Assembly: GCF_026342405.1 (NCBI RefSeq)
Contig: NZ_JAPEMU010000001.1
Location: forward strand, 1,922,001 to 1,986,000
From: Kitasatospora sp. NBC_00240
GTDB taxonomy: Bacteria > Actinomycetota > Actinomycetes > Streptomycetales > Streptomycetaceae
DNA length: 64,000 nt
Direction of reading: 5' to 3'
The position numbers and the translations under genes were made by a program. The first letter of the stretch is position 1, and each line of letters begins with the position of its first letter. Positions 25,858-35,448 of the stretch are shown here, piece after piece. Below the pieces are notes generated by a model, which was not told the DNA's origin, made no database searches, and saw only the letters and a list, made by a program, of their open reading frames with translations.

Positions 25858-28800
25858 TCAGGCCTTCTCGGTGACCCCGGCGGAGTCGAACGTGGCTACA
25901 TCGTGCATCGAACGGGCCGCACTCTGCACCAGCGGGAGCGCCAGCAGCGCGCCGGTGCCCTCGCCGAGGCGCAGGTCCAGGTCGATCAGCGGACGCAGGC
26001 CGAGCTTGGCCAGCGCGGCCTGGTGGCCGGGCTCGGCGGACCGGTGGCCGGCGATGCAGGCCGCCAGCACCTCGGGGGCGATCGCCTTGGCGGCCAGCGC
26101 CGCCGAGCCGGCGATGACGCCGTCCAGGACGACCGGGGTGCGCAGCGAGGCGGCGCCGAGCATGAACCCGGCCAGGGCCGCGTGCTCCAGGCCGCCGACG
26201 GCCGCGAGGACGCCGATCGGGTCGCTCGGGTCGGGCTGGTGCAGGGCCAGCGCGGCGCGGATCACCTCGATCTTGTGGGCGTGCATCGCGTCGTCGATGC
26301 CGGTGCCGCGGCCGGTGACCTCGGCCGGGTCGAGGCCGGCGAACACCGAGATCAGCGCGGCGGAGGCGGTGGTGTTGCCGATCCCCATGTCGCCGGTGAT
26401 CAGCACCTTGTTGCCGGCCGCCACCAGGTCGCGGGCGGTCTCGATGCCGACCTCGATCGCCTTCAGTGCCTCCTCCCGGCTCATCGCCGGGCCCTGGGTC
26501 ATGTCGTCGGTGCCGGGCTTGACCTTGCGCGGCAGCAGGCCGGTGGTGCGGCCGGACTGGATCGCGTCCGGCAGCTCGGTCTTCACGCCGACGTCGACGA
26601 CGACGACCTCGGTGCCGATCTGCTTGGCGAAGGAGTTGATCACCGCGCCGCCGGCCAGGAAGTTGGCCACCATCTGGGCGGTGACCTCCTGCGGCCAGGG
26701 GCTGACGCCCTGGGCGTGCACCCCGTGGTCACCGGCGAAGATCGCCACGCAGCCGGGCTCGGGGATCGGCGGCGGGCACTTGCGGGACAGGCCGCAGAGC
26801 TGGGCCGAGATGATCTCCAGCATGCCGAGCGAGCCGGCCGGCTTGGTCATCCGCTTCTGGCGGTCCCAGGCCTCACCGAGCGCCTTGGCGTCCAGCGGCC
26901 GGATCCCCCGCAGGGTGTCGGCGAGCAGGCTGTGCGGCTCCTCGCCGGGCAGCGCCCGGTTGCCGTACTGCTCCTCGTGGACCACCCAGGACAGCGGGCG
27001 CTTCTTCGCCCAGCCCTGCTGCTGCAGCTCGGGCTCCTCCGGGAAGGAGTCGACGTACCCCACGCACAGGTACGCGACGACCTCCAGGTGCTCGGGCAGG
27101 CCGAGCTCGCGGACCATCTCGTCCTCGTCGAAGAAGCTCACCCAGCCGACGCCCAGGCCCTCGGCACGCGCCGCCAGCCAGAGGTTCTCCACCGCCAGCG
27201 CCGCCGAGTAGGGGGCCATCTGCGGCTGGGTGTGCCGGCCCAGCGTGTGCCGGCCGCCGCGGGTGCGGTCGGCGGTGACCACGATGTTCACCGGGGTGTC
27301 GAGGATGGCCTCGATCTTGATTTCCTTGAACTGCTTGGCCCGGCCCTTGGGGAGCGAGTCGGCGTAGGCCACCCGCTGGCGCTCCGCCAGCTCGTGCATC
27401 TTGCGGCGGGTCTTCGCCGAGCGGATGACCACGAAGTCCCAGGGCTGGGAGTAGCCGACGCTCGGCGCGGTGTGGGCCGCCTCCAGGACGCGGATCAGCA
27501 CCTCGTGCGGGATCGGGTCCGGGCGGAAGCCGTTGCGGATGTCGCGGCGCTCCCGGATCACCTGGTGCACGGCGGCCCGGCCGGCGTCGTCGAAGCCCTC
27601 GGCGGCCGGCCCCCGCGGGCCCGCGGGGGCCGGCGGCTCCGGCTCGACCACGGCCGCGGAGGCGGCGGCCGCATCGGCGCCGACGGGGTCGACGGCGGCG
27701 GCCGGGTCGACGGCGGGGTCGGCTACGGAGGCGGCGGGGTCGGTGCGGTCGGCGATGGCGGTGCCCTCCTCGGGCTCAGGGGCGGCCTCGGCCCGGGGCT
27801 GCTCCGGGGTCTGCTGCTCGTACTGCGCCTGCGGGTCGACCGGTGCCTCGGGCTGGGCCGGCGGCTGCTCCTGGGACGGCCCGGGCTGCTCGGCCGGGGC
27901 CTGCTCGTGGAGCTGCACCTGGGCCGGGTCGGCGGCGCCCTCCGGTGCCGGCGCCGCGTCCACGGCCTGCGGTTCGGTGGCGGGGGCGTCGACCGGCCGG
28001 CCGGAGGGCATGTCGCCGGTGCCGGCTGCCGTCTCGGGGGCGGCGGCCGTCCCGGGCGGCGCGGTGACGGCCTCGGCCCCGTCCGCGACGGTCACCGCGT
28101 CCACAGCTTCCACGGCCGCGGTGGCCTCGGCGGCCGGTTGCGGCTGCCCGTCCTCGGGCTGCGCCGACCGCTGGGGCTGCTCCTGCTGGCTCACCGCGGG
28201 CTCGGCCTGATCCGCGACGACCGGTTGCTCCGCGACGGGCTGCTCGGCGACGGGCTGCTCGGTCACGAGTTCCGCCGCAACGGCATGCTCAGGGACGGAC
28301 CGCTCCGCCGCCGGCTGCTCGGGGGCGGCCTCCTGCGGGGCGACCTGCTGCGGGGCGACCTCGGCCGCCGCCTGCTCGACCACGGGCTGGGCCTCGACGG
28401 TGGGCAGGCCGTGCGGCGTGGGCGCGGCCAGGAAGGCCGAGATCCGACCTCTCGGCTGTGCGGGCGCCGCCACCGGCTGCGGCTGCGGCTCGACGGCGGG
28501 CGCGACCTCGGCGACCGGCTCGGGCCGGGCCTCCGGCTGCGCCTCGACGGACGGCTGCACCTCTGCGACGGGCTGCGCCTCGACCAGCGCCTGCGCCGCG
28601 ACCGGCGGCTGGGCCTGGGCGGGCTCGGCCACGGCGGCCGGGGCCTGCGCGGGCTCGACCGCCACGTTCGCGGACGGCTGCGGGACCACGGCTTCGGCCG
28701 GGGCCTGCGGCGCTTCCTGCTCCGGCGGGGGCGCCTGCTCCGACGCCGGGGCGGGCACCTCCACGGCGGGAGCCGCCACGGCGGGGGTCTCCGGCACGGG

Positions 28801-29691
28801 AGCGTCCGCCACCGGGACGGCCTGCGCCACCGGCGGCCGGACGGCGACGGGCGCGGCGGCCGGCGGCTGCTCGACCGGGGCGACGATGCGTACGCCGTGC
28901 GCCGGGGTGCTGCCCTGGGACGGGCCGCGGTCGGCGAGCGAACGGACCGGGACATGGCCGGTCATCAGCGACGGGTCCGGGATCGGCGGGCCGGCGTGCA
29001 GGGGGCGGCGGGGCTGCTGAACCGCCGTCAGCTGGTCCTGGCCCTGCAGCGGAGCCGCGGCGGGCGCGGCCACGGCCGGGTCCGCCGCCGGCTCGGCGCC
29101 GGCGAGCGCGGGGCCGGCCTGGGCGGCGGCCAGCAGTGCGGGCGCGGCCAGGTCCTGGGGGGCCGGTGCGGCCATCACCGGCGGCGCGAGCGGCGGCCAG
29201 GAGGGCTCGACCGGAGTCCCGACGGATGAGCGGGCCGGCTCGGCCGCGGGCTCGGGGTGCTGCTCGCCGAGGGGGCGCAGGGCGACGGTGTCCACCCCGA
29301 CCGGCGCCTCGGCGACCGGTGCCGACGGCTCGGCCGGGATGTGTACGAGGGGCTCGCCCCAGGAGCCCTGGGGGCCCGGCATCAGCAGCACGTCGTCCTC
29401 GTCGTCGAGCCCGTCCTGGGCGTCGGGCTGGTCCAGGAAGGTGAAGCCCGGGCGCTGGAGCAGGCCCTCGCCCCCGGGCGGGACGGCGCCGTGCGGGGGC
29501 GCGCCGTGGAGCGTCGCGCCGTGCGCGTGCGCCGGGGCCGCCTGGACGGGGAAGCCGGGGATGCCCTGGTCCGCCGCTCCCGGTACGGGGGCGACGGGTA
29601 CCGCGATGCCCTCCGGCCGGCCGGCCGGGTGGGACCCGGCGAGCAGGTGCTCCGGCAGTCCCTCGCTGGGGACGTGGCCGCCATCGGTCAT
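25858..29691 (-). CDS. cobT: BluB-CobT fusion with a 700-residue low-complexity N-terminus
   Basis: 1277 residues; the ATG at 29691 has GGAAGGAG seven bases upstream. Residues 1 to about 700 are almost entirely Ala/Pro/Glu/Gln/Val repeats, probably disordered. About 700-915 is a nitroreductase-fold BluB domain (RERRDIRNGFRPDPIP, APSVGYSQPWDFVVIR), the flavin enzyme that cleaves FMNH2 to 5,6-dimethylbenzimidazole. About 920-1277 is CobT (KPAGSLGMLE, FAGDHGVHAQGVSPWP, GDMGIGNTTASAA, the glutamate-containing LRLGEGTGAL near the end), which converts that base and nicotinate mononucleotide to alpha-ribazole phosphate. The fusion couples two consecutive steps of the lower cobalamin ligand. The N-terminal tail is odd and its role unknown. 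Confidence 0.93.
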   Translation of the reverse strand: MTDGGHVPSEGLPEHLLAGSHPAGRPEGIAVPVAPVPGAADQGIPGFPVQAAPAHAHGATLHGAPPHGAVPPGGEGLLQRPGFTFLDQPDAQDGLDDEDDVLLMPGPQGSWGEPLVHIPAEPSAPVAEAPVGVDTVALRPLGEQHPEPAAEPARSSVGTPVEPSWPPLAPPVMAAPAPQDLAAPALLAAAQAGPALAGAEPAADPAVAAPAAAPLQGQDQLTAVQQPRRPLHAGPPIPDPSLMTGHVPVRSLADRGPSQGSTPAHGVRIVAPVEQPPAAAPVAVRPPVAQAVPVADAPVPETPAVAAPAVEVPAPASEQAPPPEQEAPQAPAEAVVPQPSANVAVEPAQAPAAVAEPAQAQPPVAAQALVEAQPVAEVQPSVEAQPEARPEPVAEVAPAVEPQPQPVAAPAQPRGRISAFLAAPTPHGLPTVEAQPVVEQAAAEVAPQQVAPQEAAPEQPAAERSVPEHAVAAELVTEQPVAEQPVAEQPVVADQAEPAVSQQEQPQRSAQPEDGQPQPAAEATAAVEAVDAVTVADGAEAVTAPPGTAAAPETAAGTGDMPSGRPVDAPATEPQAVDAAPAPEGAADPAQVQLHEQAPAEQPGPSQEQPPAQPEAPVDPQAQYEQQTPEQPRAEAAPEPEEGTAIADRTDPAASVADPAVDPAAAVDPVGADAAAASAAVVEPEPPAPAGPRGPAAEGFDDAGRAAVHQVIRERRDIRNGFRPDPIPHEVLIRVLEAAHTAPSVGYSQPWDFVVIRSAKTRRKMHELAERQRVAYADSLPKGRAKQFKEIKIEAILDTPVNIVVTADRTRGGRHTLGRHTQPQMAPYSAALAVENLWLAARAEGLGVGWVSFFDEDEMVRELGLPEHLEVVAYLCVGYVDSFPEEPELQQQGWAKKRPLSWVVHEEQYGNRALPGEEPHSLLADTLRGIRPLDAKALGEAWDRQKRMTKPAGSLGMLEIISAQLCGLSRKCPPPIPEPGCVAIFAGDHGVHAQGVSPWPQEVTAQMVANFLAGGAVINSFAKQIGTEVVVVDVGVKTELPDAIQSGRTTGLLPRKVKPGTDDMTQGPAMSREEALKAIEVGIETARDLVAAGNKVLITGDMGIGNTTASAALISVFAGLDPAEVTGRGTGIDDAMHAHKIEVIRAALALHQPDPSDPIGVLAAVGGLEHAALAGFMLGAASLRTPVVLDGVIAGSAALAAKAIAPEVLAACIAGHRSAEPGHQAALAKLGLRPLIDLDLRLGEGTGALLALPLVQSAARSMHDVATFDSAGVTEKA

Positions 29692-30151
29692 GTCAAAGCT
29701 CCTTCCAGGCCGCTGCCGCGCCCTTGGCGACGCGATCACCGACCGCAGCGCCCACATCCGCTCACGAGCCGGGCCAGGTTCCGGCCCGCCCCTCAACCAC
29801 TCGCGGCCGCCGCGCCTGGGGCGCTGCGGCCGTTGATCTCCGGCGCGCTGCGGCACCCCGGCCTGCGCCCCACCCGTCAGGAGTGGTGCGCCATCTGAAA
29901 TAACGACAACCCTGGGCAACCGGCACGATCGCACCGGACCCTACGGCATTCTCCCGGTCCGGCACGCGACCCGTCGAATTGCCCACGCTTCGAGCCACAG
30001 CGGGTTGCACCACGTCAAAAAGGCGACAAACGCACCAGATCGGGCATGGTGCGGCTGCCACGGCCACCCAGGACGCCACACTACCGGCCTGGGGCGGTCA
30101 CCTCTCGAATCCGTGTCCGGATGCGACCGGGATCACCGCCCTCCGGCCGGA
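29692..30151. other. 460-bp intergenic region upstream of bluB-cobT
   Basis: I see no gene, no cobalamin riboswitch (no B12-box-like GCCACTG with the conserved GGTGC context) and no clear terminator. On the minus strand TTGACG near 30020 and an AT-richer stretch near 29895-29910 could belong to a promoter, but spacing is poor. Confidence 0.35.
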
Positions 30152-31498
30152 TCAGGCCCCCTGCTCGCCCCAGAGCAGCACCGTCTGCGTCCCCGCGCCG
30201 AGCACCAGCCCGGCCGCCGCGCCGGCCTGCTCCTTCGCCAGTACCGGTCCGGGCAGGCCCGAACGAGGTGGGGCGGGCACGAACGAGCCGCTCCTGGCCG
30301 CGGCCGGCCGGGTCGCCGTCGACTGCAGGGGCGTCGACTGCAGCAGTGCGCCCTCGGCCCGGTAGCCGGCGCCCGCGATGGCCTCGCGGATCTCCTCGGC
30401 CTCCGCGAAGGTGCGGGCGACGGCGACGATCCGCTCCGGGCGGCGGGCCAGCACCGCCCGCACCGCCTCCGCCCCGCCGCTCTCGACCACTGCGGCGTCC
30501 GGTTCGGGCAGACCGCCCAGCGCCTGCGGGCCGGCGCCGTGCACGATCTCCACCTCGACGCCGAAGCGGCGCGCGTTGACGGCGATCCGCGCGCAGGCGG
30601 AGCTGTCCGCCTCCAGCGCGACGACGGCCGCCCCGAAACGCGCCACCTCCACGGCGAGCGCGCCGCTGCCGGCGCCCACCGCCCAGACCAGGTCGCCCGG
30701 GGCGGCGCCCAGCCGCGCGAGCACCAGCGCGCGGACGTGCGCGGGGAGTGCGTCCGATCCGCTCCCGCCCTCCCCCGCGCGCCCGGCGCCGGCGTAGGCG
30801 TCGGCGGGCAGCGCCCAGCCGCGTTCCGCGCCGGGGAATCCCACCGGGCGCCCGGCCAGCCAGCCGGCCGCCTCGCCGGCCGCGGCCTGCGGGCCGTTGC
30901 CACCGATCACCAGCACCACGTTCGGGTCCCGCCAGAGGTGGTCGGCGACCCGGTCGGAGGTGAGCACGGTGACGTCCTCGTCGGGGGTGCCGAGCCCCTC
31001 GCAGACCACGAAGGTGCGGTGCACGCCGCGGAGCATCAGGGCCAGCTCGCTGGGGCCGGCGCCGGCGGCGGTGAGCACCGCGACCTTGGGGTGGGCGCGG
31101 CAGATGTTGGCGGCCCGGCGCAGCCGGCCGCCGTGCGCGCTGACCACCTGGGCGTCCTCCCAGGGCATGCCGGCGCGGGCGAAGGCGGCGGCCACCGAGG
31201 AGACGGCGGGCAGCACCTCCAGTTCGAGCCCGTACTCGGGGCGGCGCAGGGTGCGGACGACGCCGAAGAACCCGGGGTCGCCCTCGGCGACGACGACGGC
31301 CGCGCCCCGGTGCTCGGCGATCCGACGGGCCGCCAGCTGCACGCTGCCGAGGGCGATCCGCTCGGCGCCGGCCGGTACCGGGAGCGCCTTGAGCTGGTAG
31401 GGCGCCCCGGCCACCAGGGTCGCCGCCGCGAGGGCCGCACCGGCGGCCTCGGTCAGCGGTGTGCCGTCCCACCCGATGACCGTGATCCGGTCAGCCAT
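30152..31498 (-). CDS. cobL: Precorrin-6Y C5,15-methyltransferase, CbiE-CbiT fusion (CobL)
   Basis: 448 residues from ATG 31498 (MADRITVIGWDG), with GAGGAG upstream. The N-terminal half (about 1-215) is a tetrapyrrole methylase domain of CbiE type (EGDPGFFGVVRTL, LPAVSSVAAAFARAG). The C-terminal half (about 245-448) is a class I AdoMet methyltransferase of CbiT type with WAVGAGSGALAVEVARFG near residue 268. Together they methylate C5 and C15 and decarboxylate the C12 acetate of precorrin-6B or its cobalt form. It lies upstream of bluB-cobT in the same direction, part of a scattered cobalamin set. Confidence 0.92.
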   Translation of the reverse strand: MADRITVIGWDGTPLTEAAGAALAAATLVAGAPYQLKALPVPAGAERIALGSVQLAARRIAEHRGAAVVVAEGDPGFFGVVRTLRRPEYGLELEVLPAVSSVAAAFARAGMPWEDAQVVSAHGGRLRRAANICRAHPKVAVLTAAGAGPSELALMLRGVHRTFVVCEGLGTPDEDVTVLTSDRVADHLWRDPNVVLVIGGNGPQAAAGEAAGWLAGRPVGFPGAERGWALPADAYAGAGRAGEGGSGSDALPAHVRALVLARLGAAPGDLVWAVGAGSGALAVEVARFGAAVVALEADSSACARIAVNARRFGVEVEIVHGAGPQALGGLPEPDAAVVESGGAEAVRAVLARRPERIVAVARTFAEAEEIREAIAGAGYRAEGALLQSTPLQSTATRPAAARSGSFVPAPPRSGLPGPVLAKEQAGAAAGLVLGAGTQTVLLWGEQGA

Positions 31499-31661
31499 CT
31501 GCGGCTGTTCTCCTCGACTCTGGGCACTGCGCGGAACGGGGTGGCCCGCGGGCCACCGGGACCCGGCCGGGTCCGTCCAGGAGCAGAGGCTACCCGGTGC
31601 GCGCACCCCGTCGGCGACAACTCGCACACATGTCCCCCTCGGCGGGGGCGGCCGGCGCGGG

Positions 31662-32306
31662 TCAGTCCCGCAGGACGTACCGCCCGGCCCGCGGGTCGGG
31701 CGCCGGCGGTACCTCCTCCATGTCCTCGGGGAGCAGGCTCCAGAGGATGAGGTCGCTGCGGCTCTCGCCCGCGTCGTCGGCGCCGGCGGTGAGGAACTCG
31801 CGCTCGCGTACTATCCAGGCGCTGCGCAGCACGCCCTCACTGATGCAGCCGACCTTCTGCGCGACCTGCTGGGCGGCGGTGTTGCCGGCCGCCGTGCGCA
31901 TCTCCAGGCGCTGGAAGCCGCGGTCCTCGAAGAGCCACTGGGCGACGCCGAGAACGGCCTCCCCGGCATAGCCCTCGCCGCGCGCCCAGGGGGCGGTGAC
32001 GTAGCAGATCTCGGTGGCGCGCAGCCGCCAGTCGGTGTGCCGCAGCTCGACCAGGCCGACCACCCGCTGGGTGAGGTGCTCGGTGACGGTGAAGACGATG
32101 CCGTGCCCCTCGGCCCGGTGGGCGGGGGCGAGGGCGGTGGCCCACCGGACGGCGAGGTCCTCGGTGAAGGGCTGCGGGAGGTCCGTCCAGGCGTGCACCA
32201 GCTCGTCGGCCATCAGCTCGGCCAGGGCTGGGGCGTCGCCGACCTCAAGGGGGCGCAGCAGCAACCGTTCGGTGCTGATGGCGGTCTCGGGGAAGCTCGC
32301 TGCCAT
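31662..32306 (-). CDS. GNAT acetyltransferase of the RimJ/RimL type
   Basis: 214 residues from ATG 32306, with GAGGAGAG seven bases upstream. It opens with ISTERLLLRPLEVGDAPAL, the signature start of RimJ/RimL-like N-acetyltransferases. The acetyl-CoA site is ARGEGYAGEAVLG near residue 105, followed by the typical RLEMRTAAGNTAAQQVAQKVG helix region near 135. Such enzymes acetylate protein N-termini or small amines; the substrate is not predictable. It is a single gene between the cobalamin and methionine-transport groups. Confidence 0.87.
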   Translation of the reverse strand: MAASFPETAISTERLLLRPLEVGDAPALAELMADELVHAWTDLPQPFTEDLAVRWATALAPAHRAEGHGIVFTVTEHLTQRVVGLVELRHTDWRLRATEICYVTAPWARGEGYAGEAVLGVAQWLFEDRGFQRLEMRTAAGNTAAQQVAQKVGCISEGVLRSAWIVREREFLTAGADDAGESRSDLILWSLLPEDMEEVPPAPDPRAGRYVLRD

Positions 32307-32432
32307 GCCGTCTCTCCTCGCCGGGTCGTGGACACACCGTACGCCCCACCGGGACCCGGGTGTCACGCGGTGCACGGACCGCACGACGGTACGTCAGAAA
32401 GGCCGTCCGTCATACCGTCGCCCCCCGATACT

Positions 32433-32477
32433 GCCCGACCGGGCCCCCGCCGAGGTGCGGCGGGGGCCCGGTCGGGC
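32433..32477. terminator. 19-bp hairpin after metQ
   Basis: Bases 32433-32451 pair perfectly with 32459-32477 around a 7-base loop. It follows the metNIQ operon on the minus strand, 27 bases after the metQ stop. Confidence 0.8.
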
Positions 32478-32503
32478 CGTGCGCGGAATCTTCGTCGGGC
32501 CGG

Positions 32504-33334
32504 TCAGAAGGCCGGGGTGACGGAGCCCTGGAAGGTGTCGTCGATGTACTTCTTGACCTCGGCGGAGTGCAGCAGCTCGGCGAGCTTCTTGACCCGCGGG
32601 TCGCTCTCCTTGCCCTTCTTCACGGCGAGGATGTTGGCGTACGGGTTGCCCTCGGCCTTCTCCACCACGATGGCGTCGCTGGCGGGCTTCAGGCCCGAGT
32701 CGAGCGCGTAGTTCCCGTTGATGACGGCGGCGTCCAGGTCGTCCAGCGAGCGGGGCAGCTGGGCCGCCTCCAGCTCCTTGAACTTGAGGTTCTTCGGGTT
32801 GGACGCGATGTCCTGGACGGTGGCGGTGGTGCCGGCGCCGCTCTTGAGGGTGATGACGTTGTTGTCGGCGAGCAGCTTGAGCGCCCGGCCCTCGTTGGTG
32901 GCGTCGTTGGGCACGCCGACCTGGGCGCCGTCCTTGAGGTCGCCGACCGCCTTGACCTTCTTGGAGTAGAGGCCCAGCGGCTCCAGGTGCACCGGCTCGA
33001 CGGAGACGATGTCGGTGCCCTGCTTCTTGTTGAAGTCCTCCAGGTACGGGACGTGCTGGAAGTAGTTGGCGTCGGCCGAGCCGTCCTGCACCGCGGTGTT
33101 GGGGGTCACGTAGTCGGTGACCACCTTCACGTCGAGCTTGAGCCCGGCCTTGTCGGCCAGGTTCTTCTTGACGAAGTCCAGGATCTGGGCGTGCGGGGTG
33201 GGGCTGGCGACGACCACCAGGGCCTTGTCCGGGTCGGACCCGGCCGAGGAGGAGCTGTCGCTGCCGCAGGCGGCGAGCGAGAGGGCCAGGCCGGCGGTGG
33301 CGAGGACGGTGGTGGTCTTCAGAACGTTGCGCAC
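32504..33334 (-). CDS. metQ: Methionine-binding lipoprotein MetQ
   Basis: 276 residues from a GTG at 33334, with AAAGG nine bases upstream. A lipoprotein signal peptide ends in LSLAAC near residue 23, whose Cys would be lipidated. The mature part is the NlpA/MetQ solute-binding fold: VVVASPTPHAQILDFV at the start, DYVTPNTAVQDGSADANYFQH, and VGVPNDATNEGRALKLL near residue 140. It captures D- or L-methionine outside the membrane for MetN-MetI. It is the last gene of metN-metI-metQ, 58 bp after metI. Confidence 0.95.
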   Translation of the reverse strand: MRNVLKTTTVLATAGLALSLAACGSDSSSSAGSDPDKALVVVASPTPHAQILDFVKKNLADKAGLKLDVKVVTDYVTPNTAVQDGSADANYFQHVPYLEDFNKKQGTDIVSVEPVHLEPLGLYSKKVKAVGDLKDGAQVGVPNDATNEGRALKLLADNNVITLKSGAGTTATVQDIASNPKNLKFKELEAAQLPRSLDDLDAAVINGNYALDSGLKPASDAIVVEKAEGNPYANILAVKKGKESDPRVKKLAELLHSAEVKKYIDDTFQGSVTPAF

Positions 33335-33392
33335 GAAAAGTGCCTTTCTGCGTGATGCGGGGAGGCCGTCCGGGGATCGGGCGGCGGTGCGG

Positions 33393-34124
33393 TCAGTGGG
33401 GGGCGACGAGGTCGCCCGAGGAGGAGTCCGCGGCATTCCTGCGCGACCAGGGCCGGCCGGTGGCGCGGCCGCGGTGGGTGAGCCGTCGGGCGGCGTGGTC
33501 GCCGGCCAGCTGGACGGCGGTGACGATGACCACCAGCTCGGCGATGATCACCCACATGAAGCCGGTCTCGAAGCGCAGGTAGCCGTAGCGGACGGCGAGG
33601 TCGCCGAGTCCGCCGCCGCCCACCACGCCGGCCATCGCGGAGAAGCCGATCAGCGCGATGACGGTGGTGGTGACGGAGGCGATCAGCGAGGGCAGCGACT
33701 CCGGCAGCAGGGTCTTGCGGACGATCGTCCCGGTGCTGCCGCCCATCGACTGGACGGCCTCGACCAGGCCGCCGTCGACCTCGCGCACCGCGGTCTCGAC
33801 CAGGCGTGCGAAGAAGGGGATGGCGCCGATGGTCAGCGGGACGGTGGCCGCCTGCCAGCCGATGGTCGTCCCGGCGATCGCCTTGGTGACGCCTTGCAGG
33901 GCGACCATCAGGATGATGAACGGCAGCGCGCGGCCGATGTTCACCACGGCGCCGAGCACCCGGTTGACCGGCACGTTCTGCAGCAGTCCGCCGCGGTCGG
34001 TGAGTACCAGCAGGACGCCGACCGGCAGGCCGATCAGGATGGTGCCCACCGAGGCCACGCCGACCATCTGGAGGGTCTCCCAGGTGGCGGGCCACAGCAG
34101 TTCCTGCATCTGGTCCCAGGTCAT
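33393..34124 (-). CDS. metI: Methionine ABC transporter permease MetI
   Basis: 243 residues from ATG 34124, which overlaps the metN stop by four bases (ATGA), indicating translational coupling. Five membrane segments are visible, with the permease EAA loop VEAVQSMGGSTGTIVRKTLLP near residue 130-150, the contact point for the MetN ATPase. The match runs over the full family length of about 220 residues plus a basic tail. It forms the membrane channel of the methionine importer. Confidence 0.95.
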   Translation of the reverse strand: MTWDQMQELLWPATWETLQMVGVASVGTILIGLPVGVLLVLTDRGGLLQNVPVNRVLGAVVNIGRALPFIILMVALQGVTKAIAGTTIGWQAATVPLTIGAIPFFARLVETAVREVDGGLVEAVQSMGGSTGTIVRKTLLPESLPSLIASVTTTVIALIGFSAMAGVVGGGGLGDLAVRYGYLRFETGFMWVIIAELVVIVTAVQLAGDHAARRLTHRGRATGRPWSRRNAADSSSGDLVAPH

Positions 34125-35146
34125 GCCACCACTCCGTCCGCCGCGTCGAGCACGTCCACCTGCAGGCCCTGCTCGCGCAGGAAGCCGATCGGCACCACGT
34201 TGTCCTGGTGGGCGCCGGGCAGTTCGACGCGCATCCGGCCGACCATCCGGCCGGCGATGGTCTCGACGGCCGCGCCGAGGATGTTGATGTCGATCTGGTA
34301 GGTGCGGGCGAGCTGCGAGACGAAGGGCCGGGCGGAGCTGTCGCCCTGGAAGGTGATCTCCAGCACCGTCCGGCCGGCGTGCCCGGAGGCGAACTCGCTG
34401 AGCGGGAAGAGCTCGCGGGCGAGCTCGGAGCCGGGGGTGGCGAGCAGGTCGGTGAGTGCGCCGGACTCGACCACCCGGCCGCCGCGCATCAGGGCCGCCG
34501 AGTCGCAGACGGACTTGATGACGTCCATCTCGTGGGTGATCAGCAGGACGGTGAGCCCGAGCTGCTGGTTGAGGTCGCGCAGCAGCTTGAGGATGGAGCG
34601 GGTGGTCTCGGGGTCGAGGGCGGAGGTCGCCTCGTCGGAGAGCAGCACCTTGGGGTCGCCGGCCAGGGCGCGGGCGATGCCGACGCGCTGCTTCTGGCCG
34701 CCGGAGAGCTGGCCGGGGTAGCTGCGGGCCTTGTCGGCGAGGCCGACCAGGTCGAGCAGTTCGGCGGCCTTGCGGCGACGCTGGGAGCGGTCCAGGCCGA
34801 TGATCTCCAGCGGGAGTTCGACGTTCTCCTGGGCGGTCCGCGAGGCGAGCAGGTTGAAGTGCTGGAAGACCATGCCGATCCGCCGCCGGGCCTCGCGCAG
34901 GGCGCTGCCGGCGCGCTGCTCGTGACCGCCGAGGGCGGTGAGGTCCAGGCCGTCGACGGTGACGGTGCCGGAGCTGGGGCGCTCCAGCATGTTCACGCAG
35001 CGGATGAGTGTGCTCTTGCCTGCGCCGCTGGTGCCGACGACTCCGTAGACCTCGCCCTCGCGGACGTGCAGGTCGACGCCGGCCAGGGCGGTCACCTCGC
35101 GGCCTTGCGAGCGGTAGACCTTCGTGAGGTCCGTGGTGGTGATCAC
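34121..35146 (-). CDS. metN: Methionine ABC transporter ATPase MetN
   Basis: 341 residues from a GTG at 35146 (VITTTDLTKVY), with GGAAG five bases upstream. Walker A GTSGAGKST near residue 40, Q-loop VFQHFNLL, signature LSGGQKQR near 150, Walker B VLLSDEAT and the switch His in LLITHEMD are all present. The C-terminal 80 residues form the NIL domain that binds methionine and shuts the pump when the cytosolic pool is high. It is the first gene of metNIQ. Its 300-bp upstream leader contains an unusual short frame at 35449-35532. Confidence 0.96.
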   Translation of the reverse strand: MITTTDLTKVYRSQGREVTALAGVDLHVREGEVYGVVGTSGAGKSTLIRCVNMLERPSSGTVTVDGLDLTALGGHEQRAGSALREARRRIGMVFQHFNLLASRTAQENVELPLEIIGLDRSQRRRKAAELLDLVGLADKARSYPGQLSGGQKQRVGIARALAGDPKVLLSDEATSALDPETTRSILKLLRDLNQQLGLTVLLITHEMDVIKSVCDSAALMRGGRVVESGALTDLLATPGSELARELFPLSEFASGHAGRTVLEITFQGDSSARPFVSQLARTYQIDINILGAAVETIAGRMVGRMRVELPGAHQDNVVPIGFLREQGLQVDVLDAADGVVA

Positions 35147-35448
35147 AGCTGCTTCCGTGGGTCGGGGGCGGACGTCGTCGAACCACCCGGCCGGGTCTCG
35201 GCCGGGGACGGGCGGCGACGCGCCGATGAGGGTGTTTCCGGACCTGCCATCCCTTGATCCTTGCGGCTGCACGGGCGGCCCGCGCGGGGGCGTGACCCGC
35301 ACGGGTCAACGGCAGCAGGGCTCCCGCCCGGGCGGGCGGTGGGACGGGCGGGCACGGCGGCGCTCCACGACAGGAGCGGCCGGGGTTCTCGCTTCGGGGC
35401 GCGAGGAGGGGGCTACCACCGGCCGGAGGCCGGGGAGGACAGTGGCCC

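Noticed and set aside
25072..29229. 1385-residue open frame on the plus strand, opposite bluB-cobT
   Set aside because: It mirrors the codon structure of the real gene; composition is Gly/Leu/Arg/Val without domain, signal or ribosome site. GC-rich antisense frames of this kind are expected.
29692..30151. Cobalamin riboswitch before bluB-cobT
   Set aside because: No B12 box with its conserved flanking context on the coding strand.
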